Origin: Kiritimatiellia bacterium
GTDB taxonomy: Bacteria; Verrucomicrobiota; Kiritimatiellia; UBA8416; YA12-FULL-48-11
Assembly: GCA_028716365.1 (NCBI GenBank)
Contig: JAQUPZ010000004.1
Location: 310,001 to 374,000, forward strand
DNA length: 64,000 nt
Reading direction: 5' to 3'
Part shown: positions 36,800 through 46,465 of the stretch, in pieces
How the letters are laid out: each line of letters starts with the position of its first letter
Numbering within the stretch: the first letter of the stretch is position 1
Translations under genes and position numbers: made by a program
Notes under the pieces: model-generated
Told to the model about the DNA's origin: nothing
The model's database searches: none
The model's input: the letters and a program-made list of their open reading frames with translations, nothing else

Positions 36800-39790
36800 T
36801 CAGTTTTGCTCAATGAATAATAACCAACCCTTTTTCGGCTCGACCGGAATTTCTTCACCAATCTTGAATATACGTGATGGCTGGAATTTTTCAACCTCAG
36901 GTGCAGAAATTCTGGCTTTCGCGGAATCAATCTTGAGAGCTTTCCAGTCAACAATCAATCTAACATCAACCTTTTTATCAGCCCAACTGGCTATTGAAAC
37001 CATGGCCTTTTTCTTTCCCAGATAAACAGTGGCAAAGACATCTTTGTTGTCTGTTTTTACCGGACACGCCGTATCCCAGTAACCTATCATTTTTGAATCA
37101 GCAATATTGAAATCATCCCAGACTTTCCAGATGGGCTTCGGATCGCCGCTCCAGGGAAGTCTTGTTGTCATTCCATAAATCATCCCACGCCATGGATTGC
37201 CGCCATGTTCAAGCATCTCGCTGAAAAGACCAAAAGGGATACCGGAAATTTCTACCATGTAGTGATCCGGGCCCTCATCATAATTACGGCCCTCACCAAT
37301 CCATAAACTATCCAGATATGGCATATGCTCCATGTACAAATTCAAACAGTTTGCAAATCCTGCAATTTCGCAGAAATGATTCCATGAATGCAAATCCAAC
37401 AGACTGCCGGGATGTACCTTATCAAGTACACGACGAACACGTTTCATGATCTCCCGATCATAACCGATATCATCGAGATATAGTCCGTCAATACCTACGT
37501 TTCGACACAGCCAGACCAGTCCTTCAAGATAATAGTTGTGCCAACGCGATAAACCAGTCTGACTGATCGATGCACACCATGTATCTGGAAATTTATGATG
37601 CCAGTCCGGCACATAGTGATCAACCAGGTGTTCATGCAACCAGGCATACCCACCACCAGGACCATCAGCGTAAATCTCCTGACCAAGACTCCGCAACGCC
37701 CACAATTCCGTCGCATGGTTTGAAAGTTCGCGAATCGTATAATAGATTTTTGTTTTTAACCCCACATCGTGAGCACTTTTCACGTAGTCTGCCATTTTGC
37801 CTGTCGCCAGAAATGGATAGTTGATGAAAGGATTGATCTCATTTGCGTGGTGAATGTTGATGATCTTTGCGCCGGTTTTGACAACTTCCCCTGGATCATG
37901 TAGCATTTGCCATGTATGGTAATAGCGCTGTTCCCAGTGTAATTTCGCATTCAGAGGTTTTACAGGAGTCACAAGCAGGGCAAAGTCAAAACGCAATTCC
38001 TGACCAGCCACGATCTTTCGCGGGCCGCCATACGCACGGATAACAACACGATCATCACCTGCCTGTTCGACTTTACAACCGCCCTTACCTTCATTACACC
38101 ATGCCTCGGGCATCAATAGCGGCCGATGGTGGTAGTAAATATTAACCAGCGGCCAGCGGTAATCCGACCCCTTCAGCTTACATTGCAAACCACCAGTTAC
38201 ATTTCCGACCCACACCGAATCCTGATGCCTTTTCTGATCCCATTTCCAAGCCCATTGTTCCGGTCGATAACCACCTTTACACCCCATCCCCATCATATAC
38301 GCGGCAAAATCCCGCTTTAACGGGATTTCCAGATAACAATCGCTGAGATCAATATCTTTCTCCGCCTTGAGTGAAAGTTGAAAGTTGATATAACCATCAA
38401 ATTCCATTTCAACATGACTGTCCAGTGATAAGGACCCGCCTTTTGCTGCTGATTCTATCGTTACCCGCGCCGGATTATGTTTCACAATCCTTGGGTGGTT
38501 CGCCTGCCAATCAATCTTTCCTTCCTTCGTTTCAGCCGTGAAGCTGATTGGAGCGGCAAGAATGTCGTCCTTGCCGCAGAGAATATTGCGAGGCAGACAG
38601 GCACCGGCAAAGGTCACACTCCGGCCAAGGCATGAAACACTGGTACCTTTAATCTTCAGCGGTTTATAAGGAGCTGTAATCTCATCTTCCAATCCAATCG
38701 TCGAATCCAGCCAGCGGAGCCGGCTCATCCTCCATAAATCTGCATCACCCCTGTCTTTGAGAACTTCCGGAAGAATATTTAAAACCAGTTTTATTGTGGT
38801 CGATGCCTGCCCAGCCGGTTTGATTGTAACACTGCCCTCATAAGTTCCGACAGTTATCTTTTCAGGCAAATCCACACCGGTCCATAGTGCCTGTACCTGC
38901 CCCTTTGGTATATTCACCTGTTTAATCATTGGCCGCCCCAGCCAATCTATTCCTCCAGTATTGAAGCAACGTAATGCGCTTGCTGGAATGATCTTCTTGC
39001 CACCATTAAGCCGCAAATCACTGAAATTAATTGAGAGCGATTTCAAATCCTCTGTAACCGCGTAAACACCAATCTGAAACACATAGAACTCATTTCGCAT
39101 TGCCTCCCCGTGAAATTCGGTCTGTGGCCCACTGCGGATCCATCGCTCCGGCAGGTCATTGACCATTCTAATCGGATACTTCCGATCTTCAGGAAACAAC
39201 AGATATGGATTGGGATTTTTATCGCATAACTGTTTGACCTCTTCCGCAGTTGCAATGATTTCCATGGGAAAGAAACTGTCAAAAGCAGTGCGGGATTCAA
39301 AACGCAGAACTTCTGCTTTTGGAAGTATACGCCATTGACCTTTCGGCAATTCCGTATCAGTCAATCCATTTTTATTCAGCCATGCCGAATCAGTTGTAGG
39401 TTTTGGTTTGGTATAAACAGTGGTTGGAAAGTAACTTCCCTTTATTGTGAACGGCATATAATAGATGAAATATTCACCCGATTGACTGGCCTGAAACACC
39501 ACGTCACCAGTCTCACGATTAATTTGGACAGAAACAACATTCCTAATAGTATTGGTACTAGCGACAGGAACAACAATAACGGTTTTGTCCTGCGGTAAAA
39601 TATCATGCCTGCGCCACGTCAGATGCACCCATACGGCATCCGCCTGCCGTTCAACACGTATCACCGCCCGATGATTACCAAGATCTTCGGCCCACGGTTT
39701 TTCCGCCACGGTATATTGGACATCTTCCGCAGAAAAGGTTTTTCCCACAAAACACATCAATAGCAGCAACATCGTAATTATTTTATTCAT
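36800..39790 (-). CDS. Secreted GH123-like glycoside hydrolase (DUF6067-type)
   Basis: 996 residues with a signal peptide (MNKIITMLLLLMCFVGKTFS). Beta-rich regions fill about 20-340. RMSRLRWLDSTIGLEDEITAPYKPLK (MSRLRWLDSTIG, DEITAPYKPL) is the hallmark of the DUF6067 region, which I associate with GH123-type N-terminal domains. The barrel at about 620-930 contains INIHHANEINPFINYPFLAT and VGIDGLYLDDIGYDREIMKR, with an acidic pair expected to be catalytic, followed by SLLDLHSWNHF. GH123 members release beta-N-acetylgalactosamine. The substrate is therefore probably a beta-GalNAc-containing glycan, but the family call is provisional. Confidence 0.65.
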   Translation of the reverse strand: MNKIITMLLLLMCFVGKTFSAEDVQYTVAEKPWAEDLGNHRAVIRVERQADAVWVHLTWRRHDILPQDKTVIVVPVASTNTIRNVVSVQINRETGDVVFQASQSGEYFIYYMPFTIKGSYFPTTVYTKPKPTTDSAWLNKNGLTDTELPKGQWRILPKAEVLRFESRTAFDSFFPMEIIATAEEVKQLCDKNPNPYLLFPEDRKYPIRMVNDLPERWIRSGPQTEFHGEAMRNEFYVFQIGVYAVTEDLKSLSINFSDLRLNGGKKIIPASALRCFNTGGIDWLGRPMIKQVNIPKGQVQALWTGVDLPEKITVGTYEGSVTIKPAGQASTTIKLVLNILPEVLKDRGDADLWRMSRLRWLDSTIGLEDEITAPYKPLKIKGTSVSCLGRSVTFAGACLPRNILCGKDDILAAPISFTAETKEGKIDWQANHPRIVKHNPARVTIESAAKGGSLSLDSHVEMEFDGYINFQLSLKAEKDIDLSDCYLEIPLKRDFAAYMMGMGCKGGYRPEQWAWKWDQKRHQDSVWVGNVTGGLQCKLKGSDYRWPLVNIYYHHRPLLMPEAWCNEGKGGCKVEQAGDDRVVIRAYGGPRKIVAGQELRFDFALLVTPVKPLNAKLHWEQRYYHTWQMLHDPGEVVKTGAKIINIHHANEINPFINYPFLATGKMADYVKSAHDVGLKTKIYYTIRELSNHATELWALRSLGQEIYADGPGGGYAWLHEHLVDHYVPDWHHKFPDTWCASISQTGLSRWHNYYLEGLVWLCRNVGIDGLYLDDIGYDREIMKRVRRVLDKVHPGSLLDLHSWNHFCEIAGFANCLNLYMEHMPYLDSLWIGEGRNYDEGPDHYMVEISGIPFGLFSEMLEHGGNPWRGMIYGMTTRLPWSGDPKPIWKVWDDFNIADSKMIGYWDTACPVKTDNKDVFATVYLGKKKAMVSIASWADKKVDVRLIVDWKALKIDSAKARISAPEVEKFQPSRIFKIGEEIPVEPKKGWLLFIEQN

Positions 39791-39820
39791 TTCTACCCGC
39801 TGCTCTTTAAATACAATGAT

Positions 39821-42800
39821 TTATCGTTTCAACCACGCACTTAAGACACGATAAACATCATCTCGGGTTCCGGAATACGCGACATTTGTTTTTCCATGAT
39901 AAACTTCAAGAGCCCATTTTGCTGGTTCATTAGACGGATCCTTGGCCAAGCATGATGTAAGAACCGATTCCCCTTCAGCATCTTTACCGCGTTCACGCAA
40001 AGCCCAAGCCCTGATCAATTCACCACACCCATTCAAGGGCGGATGCCCTTTAAAAGCCGTTATCTTTTCTAACATTGAATTGGCGTCTTCCTTGGATTTT
40101 TTACCCACGTAACATTTGTATGCCAGCCAGTCTTCAATACGCTCGTCACAATCCTCCGGATAAGGCTTTCCGGCTCCCAGGCTTTCACGCCATCCCCTTG
40201 CCTCATTAATACATTTAAGCGCTTGGTCGAATGCGCCATTTTTCATTTGTTCAAGCGCCAGCATCAAATTGCCTTCGCGCCAGAGCAAATGGGCCTCCGT
40301 ACTGCCTTCGCATGGCAGAACATTAAGTGATCGCAACAGGTCAACTGCCGCCTTGTATTTCCCGCACAAAATCAAAGAATTCGCATGAAGTAGCGCCAAA
40401 ATGTCTTTTTCCGGGAAGCAACGTGAATATCCTTCGGCTGTCCCCAAAGCACCGGTAAGATCATTTTGTTTGAGATGTTCCCTGGTACACATGACACCAT
40501 ATCGCCATTGCTCCTTGTCAATCGATGATGCTTTCTGCAAATCACTGATTGCGGTGCGATCATTCACCTGTGCGCGCATTGCATAGAAAGGCGCAAAATC
40601 CGGTTTCTCACTACAGCCGGCAAGCAGATTCTGCGTCTGGGTTATATCACCCTGATACCAACGAATTAGTGCCAGATAATAAGCAGATTGCCATGATCCG
40701 GTTGTCTCCCGTGCCCACATAAAAACCGGTACTGCTTCAGGCCTGAACGGAAATACAAACGCCGGTGATGTTGTTTCCGCGCGTGCCAATAAGTTTTTAT
40801 CATGCCGCAGATACGCCAGCCAGTACAGCACCTCGGCAGTAGGTGGTGCCAGTTCCAATACTTTTGCGGCATCATCATCCCGCCCTACCCTGCGATACCA
40901 GGCGGCCAGTTCCAGATAAGTTTCGTGTGGGAGTTCACTTCGAATCAATCCCGTGACATCTTCGCGACTGCAACGATGTCGCAAGTAACGCTCAAAACGG
41001 GCAAGATGATCAAGCGGATCGAGCGCCAGGGCCGCTGATACTGTTGTCTCCGCTTTGGCATCATCATTCCGAAGACGATGGATGCACGCCTGGAGCCGAA
41101 ATGCATCAAGATTACGCTGGTTATTTTCCAGACTTTCCTCGGCACAAACGAGGGCGCGATCATAAAGTTTTTCGCGCAGGTAAACTTTCGCCAGTTCAGT
41201 CAATGATGCGCTTCGCAATCCTGCATTCATTGACGCAATACTGAAACCGTCAATAGCGTCAGTGGTCTGCCCCAGAGCACTGCAGGCCAGCCCGTATTGA
41301 TAATTTGCGCCGGGATCGTATGCATCGATCGCCAAACCACGACGCGCAAAACCTCGGGCTGTTTCGTAGTCGCCACGCCAGTTGGCCAGCATGGCGCTGT
41401 CCACCAATGCTGGAAGGAAATTATGGTCCTTCTGCAAGCATTCATCCAACTGCTTTGCGGCTTCCGTATGCAGGTGTTGACGCGCCAGTTCCTTGCCTTT
41501 CAGGTAAAGACCGTAAACAGAATTCCAGTCGAAATCAGATGGGGGTTCAAGCGGACGGCTTAACACATTTTTATCACCGGCAGTATAAGTAAGTTTCTCG
41601 CCGCCAATACGAACTCGAAGAGCTTTCGGAATTGCTGAAAGACGTATTTCCTGCCTAACCGCCTGCATCGGCTTGAGGTCAACTTCGCGTGTATCCAGCA
41701 GCTTGTCCCCATCCAATACTTCCATCGTTGTTCGCAAAGCCTTAGCCGGCGATATGCGGATTGTTAAGTTCTCGCCTTTTTGCACCACATTCAGAGCACC
41801 GTATGCACTGGCAGTCACGAATCCCCCGATACCTTTGACCGGCAGCCAGTATTCGGTCCATACATCCGTGGCATAGGGCGAAAATTCCCTGTTCTTGAAT
41901 GGACTCTTGGAACTGTCAGCAGCAGCCTGATTGAACAATCTGCCGGACTGCACTTCAACATACTGGCCATCGGTATCGGTAAGAAGATCTTCCCAAATCA
42001 TACCCTGGCGCGACAGTCCCCATATCCATAATTTCTTCCCGGGCTTATCTGCATAGGCGGCAACGTGCACCATACCAAACTCGTCATCATGCCAGTATCC
42101 ACCGAAACAATCAGTCAGGCGACCAACTCCATGGTACGATTTATAACTGCCATGATTATTACGTTCATACCAGGACACATCTTTACCCGTCTGTGGATCA
42201 ATCGGCCAAACCGTGGCTTTACCGTCATGGCCTATATAATGACTGGCCGGATACGTAAACTGCAGGTTACCCGCCGCTTTGATCCCGGTATTCATCCAGG
42301 TATAGTATGGCTGGTCCAATCCCGATGAATTGTACCAGAATGAACGCGTGATGAAGGATGCATCATTCGGATGAAGCGTAATTTCAAGACGCCAGGTAGT
42401 ACGTGTTAAAAGTTCCAGGACACCAATCACGCAACTTACACTGCCGTCCTGATTAGTGCTGACAAGATAATCCACCGGTGAAAAACAATTTGGCGTATGC
42501 CCGATAATACCATAATTCGCTTCGATCCCCCCGCTTGTCCATGGACCCCGCATTGATATATCGCGGAATTTTACCACGCTATTGGCATAAATGAATGACT
42601 TACCGGTACTACGCTCGACCGCCGCCCATATTTTGCCGCCGATTTCGGGCATAATCAGCACCTTGAGATGATCATTGATTAACTCAACTGTTTTCCAGGC
42701 GCGTTTTGACGATTTGGCGGTGAATCCATCGTAGCGGAAATACGGATAGAATTTTGACATGCGCGGAATGGGATCAGGATCGCCATACGGATAAGTGGTA

Positions 42801-42901
42801 AATTCCCTCATCGATTCCTCAATCCTTGCAGGACCCGCCTTAAGTAAGACGGTTAATCCGAATACAAATATTAACGACAAGAAAAAAAGTTTCCTGATCA
42901 T
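39821..42901 (-). CDS. Secreted DUF5107-domain protein with TPR repeats
   Basis: 1026 residues. The signal peptide is IRKLFFLSLIFVFGLTVLLKAG. Residues about 40-370 match the DUF5107 beta-sandwich pattern (NDHLKVLIMPEIGGKIWAAV, GGIEANYGIIGHTPNCFSP, WRLEITLHPNDASF), a fold related to aldose-epimerase or galactose-mutarotase-like sugar-binding domains. From about 460 there is a run of TPR-like helix pairs (AAKQLDECLQKDHNFLPALV, GANYQYGLACSALGQTTDAI, DHLARFERYLR). No catalytic residues are known for this family. It could bind released sugar or assemble the enzymes of the locus in the periplasm. GGAAGGAATAAC precedes the ATG. Confidence 0.75.
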   Translation of the reverse strand: MIRKLFFLSLIFVFGLTVLLKAGPARIEESMREFTTYPYGDPDPIPRMSKFYPYFRYDGFTAKSSKRAWKTVELINDHLKVLIMPEIGGKIWAAVERSTGKSFIYANSVVKFRDISMRGPWTSGGIEANYGIIGHTPNCFSPVDYLVSTNQDGSVSCVIGVLELLTRTTWRLEITLHPNDASFITRSFWYNSSGLDQPYYTWMNTGIKAAGNLQFTYPASHYIGHDGKATVWPIDPQTGKDVSWYERNNHGSYKSYHGVGRLTDCFGGYWHDDEFGMVHVAAYADKPGKKLWIWGLSRQGMIWEDLLTDTDGQYVEVQSGRLFNQAAADSSKSPFKNREFSPYATDVWTEYWLPVKGIGGFVTASAYGALNVVQKGENLTIRISPAKALRTTMEVLDGDKLLDTREVDLKPMQAVRQEIRLSAIPKALRVRIGGEKLTYTAGDKNVLSRPLEPPSDFDWNSVYGLYLKGKELARQHLHTEAAKQLDECLQKDHNFLPALVDSAMLANWRGDYETARGFARRGLAIDAYDPGANYQYGLACSALGQTTDAIDGFSIASMNAGLRSASLTELAKVYLREKLYDRALVCAEESLENNQRNLDAFRLQACIHRLRNDDAKAETTVSAALALDPLDHLARFERYLRHRCSREDVTGLIRSELPHETYLELAAWYRRVGRDDDAAKVLELAPPTAEVLYWLAYLRHDKNLLARAETTSPAFVFPFRPEAVPVFMWARETTGSWQSAYYLALIRWYQGDITQTQNLLAGCSEKPDFAPFYAMRAQVNDRTAISDLQKASSIDKEQWRYGVMCTREHLKQNDLTGALGTAEGYSRCFPEKDILALLHANSLILCGKYKAAVDLLRSLNVLPCEGSTEAHLLWREGNLMLALEQMKNGAFDQALKCINEARGWRESLGAGKPYPEDCDERIEDWLAYKCYVGKKSKEDANSMLEKITAFKGHPPLNGCGELIRAWALRERGKDAEGESVLTSCLAKDPSNEPAKWALEVYHGKTNVAYSGTRDDVYRVLSAWLKR

Positions 42902-42951
42902 TGTTATTCCTTCCTTTTACAGGGATTACAACTTCTGCGACATGCTGATTT

Positions 42952-44016
42952 CTACTTGTAGTATCCGAATTCTTCAACAGCCTCAAAAAAAGCCACAATA
43001 TTTTTCCACGGCGTATCGGGTTGCAGCACATGACTTGGCGCCAACAGGAGTCCGCCGTACTTCCCTATCGTTTCCATACGCAATTTGACTTCTGCCCGTA
43101 CATCATCCGGCGTCCCGAAAGGCATTGTCTTCTGCACGCTGATGGTTCCAAAGAAACTTAACCTGTCGCCGAATGCACGCTTCACCTCGGCCGGATCCAT
43201 GCATTCCGGTTGAACTGGATTAAGGACATCCACGCCGGCATCTATGAGATCAGGAATCGCATCCCATACTTTGCCATCCGAATGATAGAACACAAGAATA
43301 TCAGGCTTCACTTCTTTTGCCGCCTTGATAACTTTCATCAATCGCGGTTTGAATGTCTTTCGCCACATTTCCATGGACATCATCATCCCTGTTTGCATGG
43401 CAATATCATCACCCAGAATCAACAGATCAAGGTCGGCTTTTGCCAGGTGCACAGTGGCACCAGTAACGATATCTGTTATTCTATCAAGGAGGTATTCCGA
43501 AATCTCTGGTTCTGTCATTATGTCGGCAAACAATTGTTCCATGTTTCTCATGTACCAGGCTGTTTCAAAGATCGAACCTGGAAAAAAAGCTGTTGCCAGC
43601 CCTTTCGCATGAATTTCAGATATTTTCTCGCGTACACCGTCATAACGATACTTCTCATCGAGATCAGGAAATGGATATGCACGGATTTCATCGGCAGTAA
43701 GATTCTGCATTGGGTGAAGAATTTCTGCATAATGCATCTGCGTACCGCGTTTCCACCCCACTCCCCATTCATCAATCGTTGTATGTTCGTCCGCGGAAAC
43801 ATATCTGGAAAAATCATACTTTTGGCGGGAAGGCGCCAGCGAAAATGATGTAATATCAAAACCAAAATATTCCAACGGTGACTTGGAACCGCATTTTTCT
43901 TTCAGCATCTTCGCCACATCCGGCACGTACCCGATAAGTTCATCGTAAAGGACTGCCGGAACACGGTCTGGTTCTTGCCTTCTAAACGCTGTCAGGACTC
44001 GTTCTCGTGACGTCAT
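42952..44016 (-). CDS. UroD-like protein, HxD/H ligand type
   Basis: 354 residues, uroporphyrinogen-decarboxylase superfamily barrel. The N-terminus MTSRERVLTAFRRQEPDRVP is typical of the MtaA/CmuA-like branch and lacks the heme-enzyme substrate motif, so it is not HemE. The position of the zinc ligands of MtaA-type methyltransferases reads YHSDG (His245, Asp247) and APSHVLQPDTP (His329). Relatives move methyl groups between corrinoids and coenzymes. Here it sits between galE-like and DUF5107-TPR genes in a glycan locus. AGGGAAAATGTT precedes the ATG. The true substrate is unknown. Confidence 0.8.
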   Translation of the reverse strand: MTSRERVLTAFRRQEPDRVPAVLYDELIGYVPDVAKMLKEKCGSKSPLEYFGFDITSFSLAPSRQKYDFSRYVSADEHTTIDEWGVGWKRGTQMHYAEILHPMQNLTADEIRAYPFPDLDEKYRYDGVREKISEIHAKGLATAFFPGSIFETAWYMRNMEQLFADIMTEPEISEYLLDRITDIVTGATVHLAKADLDLLILGDDIAMQTGMMMSMEMWRKTFKPRLMKVIKAAKEVKPDILVFYHSDGKVWDAIPDLIDAGVDVLNPVQPECMDPAEVKRAFGDRLSFFGTISVQKTMPFGTPDDVRAEVKLRMETIGKYGGLLLAPSHVLQPDTPWKNIVAFFEAVEEFGYYK

Positions 44017-44067
44017 AACATTTTCCCTGTTGTTTATTCTGTTTTCCCAAACATTGGGTTAACCAAA

Positions 44068-44137
44068 GGTAGGGACGGCGCTCCGTCGCCGTCCTCAATT
44101 TATTATCAACGGCGGTCGACGGAGCGACCGCCCTACC
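44068..44137. repeat. Dispersed GC-rich inverted repeat, copy 1
   Basis: Left arm 44068-44094 (GGTAGGGACGGCGCTCCGTC then GCCGTCC) and right arm 44111-44137, which read in reverse complement gives GGTAGGGCGGTCGCTCCGTC then GACCGCC. About 21 of 27 positions agree, around a 16-nt AT-rich spacer. It lies in the 163-bp gap between galE-like and UroD-like genes. A related element is at 46395-46465. Confidence 0.8.
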
Positions 44138-44179
44138 ATAAAAAACATCTACGCAAATGTGTGTTATCTTGTATCAAAA

Positions 44180-45085
44180 CTATCGAGAGTTCACGGTAAC
44201 TTTTAAACCATCAGATAGCGAACCTGTCGGAATAAACCCTGTGGAGAGAAGCCGCTCCACTGAAGCCATCGAATGTTTGATGTCCCCGGCACGTTCCGGA
44301 AGATATTCAACCGTGGAATTTGAACCGGTAATATCGCGTATCATCTGGACAAGGTCATTGATCGATATTTTTTTCCCGTACGCCACATTATAAACCCCAT
44401 CCATCGCCGGGTTCGTTGCCGCATGCACGTTGGCACGGACCACATCCTTGACGTAGACAAAATCGCGGGTTTGCTCACCGTCGCCGAAAATGGTTATAGG
44501 TGCTCCCCGTAATGCCCGATCAATAAAAATGGGGACTGCCGCAGCATACTGGCTTTTCGGGTCCTGACGCGGACCAAAAACATTAAAATAGCGCAAACAT
44601 ACAGTTGGAAGGCATCCCGTTTCTGCAAACATTCTGCAATAATATTCTCCATCGAGTTTTGTTATTGCATAAGGACTTTTGGGTTCAGGCGTCATGGTTT
44701 CAACTTTAGGCATGACCGGATTGTCGCCATAAACTGCGGCGGAAGTGCTAAGTACCAGTTTTTTTACTTTTGCCCGCGCCGCCTCTTCCAACACAATCAA
44801 GGTGCCAATTGTATTAATTTCCGTACATTCAATGGGGTTCTCCATTGATTCAGGTACACTGATCAATGCCGCCAGATGAAACACATAGTCAACCCCGGCA
44901 ACAGCCTGTCGAACCAGTCCGCGGTCCAGTATCGATCCCTGAATAAATTCACACCGGAAACCCTCAAGGTTACGCTGAAATCCCGAACGGAGATTATCCA
45001 ACACCTTTACATCTGCATTACCTTGAAAATGTTCCACAATATGACTGCCTATGAAACCTGCACCGCCCGTCACAAGTACTTTCAT
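44180..45085 (-). CDS. NAD-dependent nucleotide-sugar epimerase (GalE/Gne-like)
   Basis: 301 residues, short-chain dehydrogenase/reductase, extended class. NAD-binding VTGGAGFIGSHIVEHF is at the N-terminus. Catalytic residues are in LSTSAAVYGDN and SPYAITKLDGEYYC (YxxxK). GEQTRDFVYVKDVVRA is the usual downstream signature. It probably interconverts UDP-glucose/galactose or UDP-GlcNAc/GalNAc. Its position in a hexosamine locus with a NahK-like kinase favours the N-acetyl derivatives. GGGGAGGGTGA precedes the ATG. The 152-bp gap before the next UroD-like gene shows no clear element. Confidence 0.88.
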   Translation of the reverse strand: MKVLVTGGAGFIGSHIVEHFQGNADVKVLDNLRSGFQRNLEGFRCEFIQGSILDRGLVRQAVAGVDYVFHLAALISVPESMENPIECTEINTIGTLIVLEEAARAKVKKLVLSTSAAVYGDNPVMPKVETMTPEPKSPYAITKLDGEYYCRMFAETGCLPTVCLRYFNVFGPRQDPKSQYAAAVPIFIDRALRGAPITIFGDGEQTRDFVYVKDVVRANVHAATNPAMDGVYNVAYGKKISINDLVQMIRDITGSNSTVEYLPERAGDIKHSMASVERLLSTGFIPTGSLSDGLKVTVNSR

Positions 45086-45238
45086 TCACCCTCCCCTTTT
45101 GTACCAGACTTTTTAAACTTACAATCATGAAGATATTTATTCAAGTTACACTTCGCAGTATTACTCCGCATCTATTTTACGGGAAATCTTTGTACATTTA
45201 CTGGTTATGCTGGTAGAGCCGAATGGATATGCGCGGGT

Positions 45239-46372
45239 TTAAAGAGTCTCAACAATCTCAATTATTTTACAGTAATTCTTCAATGTTTGCCTGGAGAGAT
45301 TCCGCCCGTATGGACTTGCAGAAGGCATTAATACAAATCCGCGGCCATCACCGGTCGTCCCCTCATCGATCGCCCGTTTGATTTTCTCAGCAAACAAATC
45401 TGAAGACAATGTCTCAATATCGCTTACTTCGAGGTTGCCAAACAATACCAGATGTTTGCCGTATTTCTCCCGTACGTATTTCAATTCAACGTCACCCTGT
45501 GGCGGCGGTTCAATTGGATCCAGAGCCACAACCCCAATCGAAACTATATCATCAAGGATCGCCTTGAGTTTGCCGTGTGAATGGATACGGGCAAATCCGC
45601 CATCACGATGAATGGCATTAACCATCGGTTTGTCATAACGGACAACATACTCGCGAAACAGATTCGGCGGAAGATATGGTGGCGCGGCATATTCCGGACC
45701 ATAAATTCGCCACAGTCGGCCCGGTAATGATCGCGCAACAGATTGAGTCGCCGGTAAGAGTAACAAAGCATATCGTTCCAGTAGTTGATTAAATAAATCC
45801 GGCTCCGTCATGGCAATGATTGTGTATGTGGCCATATCGAACAACGATGCCGCCAGACAGAGTGGGTCCGGGGTATCAATCATAACTATCCCGGTATCAC
45901 CAAGTTTCTGTTCGGCAAGCAAAACACCATTCAGGTCAGGACTACCTGCAAATTCCTGCTGTGGAATTTCAAGAAACAGTCTTAAGTCATCGACATCTTT
46001 CAAAAGATGTTCCTCAGTCCAGACAGTATTCACATCCGCATCACGCCGGGTTCGCGAACGAAGTGTCTTTGCGCCGATTTTTATCGTTTTGGTTGTGAAT
46101 TGGCTCCCGTTTTTCACGGAAGTTTCAATCGTTGTCAGACTCTCCGCCGGATCCGGAAGAACTCCTTTAAACGTTGCTCCCCTCATGACAATCCGGTCTG
46201 TCTTTTCCCTCGCCAGTTCTATTAATGGCAACCATGAAGGGTGTGTATAGATATTAAACGGATCTGGATCATCCGGATTCTCATCCAATCCATTCAATTC
46301 ATAAAAGGATACCGGCGGCCGGTCTACCGGTTCACCGCGTAACGTCGCCATAATTCGTTCACGTCTCTTCAT
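45239..46372 (-). CDS. UroD-like protein, HxH type lacking third ligand
   Basis: 377 residues from the ATG at 46372, where MKRRERIMATLRGEPVDRPP gives the family N-terminus; a longer frame to 46447 would read through a repeat. The barrel contains the ARIHSHGKLK site (His264, His266) where MtaA-type proteins bind zinc. The downstream site that is Cys or His in the other two paralogues reads MPSASPYGRN, with Ser/Ala instead. The protein may thus use a different metal arrangement or none. It lies between the GH20 and galE-like genes in a glycan locus. Substrate unknown. Confidence 0.75.
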   Translation of the reverse strand: MKRRERIMATLRGEPVDRPPVSFYELNGLDENPDDPDPFNIYTHPSWLPLIELAREKTDRIVMRGATFKGVLPDPAESLTTIETSVKNGSQFTTKTIKIGAKTLRSRTRRDADVNTVWTEEHLLKDVDDLRLFLEIPQQEFAGSPDLNGVLLAEQKLGDTGIVMIDTPDPLCLAASLFDMATYTIIAMTEPDLFNQLLERYALLLLPATQSVARSLPGRLWRIYGPEYAAPPYLPPNLFREYVVRYDKPMVNAIHRDGGFARIHSHGKLKAILDDIVSIGVVALDPIEPPPQGDVELKYVREKYGKHLVLFGNLEVSDIETLSSDLFAEKIKRAIDEGTTGDGRGFVLMPSASPYGRNLSRQTLKNYCKIIEIVETL

Positions 46373-46394
46373 AAACCTTTTTCCCTCTTCAAAA

Positions 46395-46465
46395 GGCAGG
46401 GCGTGTCGCTCCGCCGACCGCCGTTCACGATGAACCGCGGACGGCAACGGAGTGCCGTCCCTACC
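46395..46465. repeat. Dispersed GC-rich inverted repeat, copy 2
   Basis: Left arm from 46395 (GGCAGGGCGTGTCGCTCCGC then CGACCGCC) and right arm 46439-46465 (GGACGGCAACGGAGTGCCGT then CCCTACC), with a GTTCACGATGAAC inner stem between. The right arm ends one base before the GH20 stop codon (46466). The arms match the copy at 44068 in the GGTAGGG and GCTCCG blocks. Confidence 0.8.
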
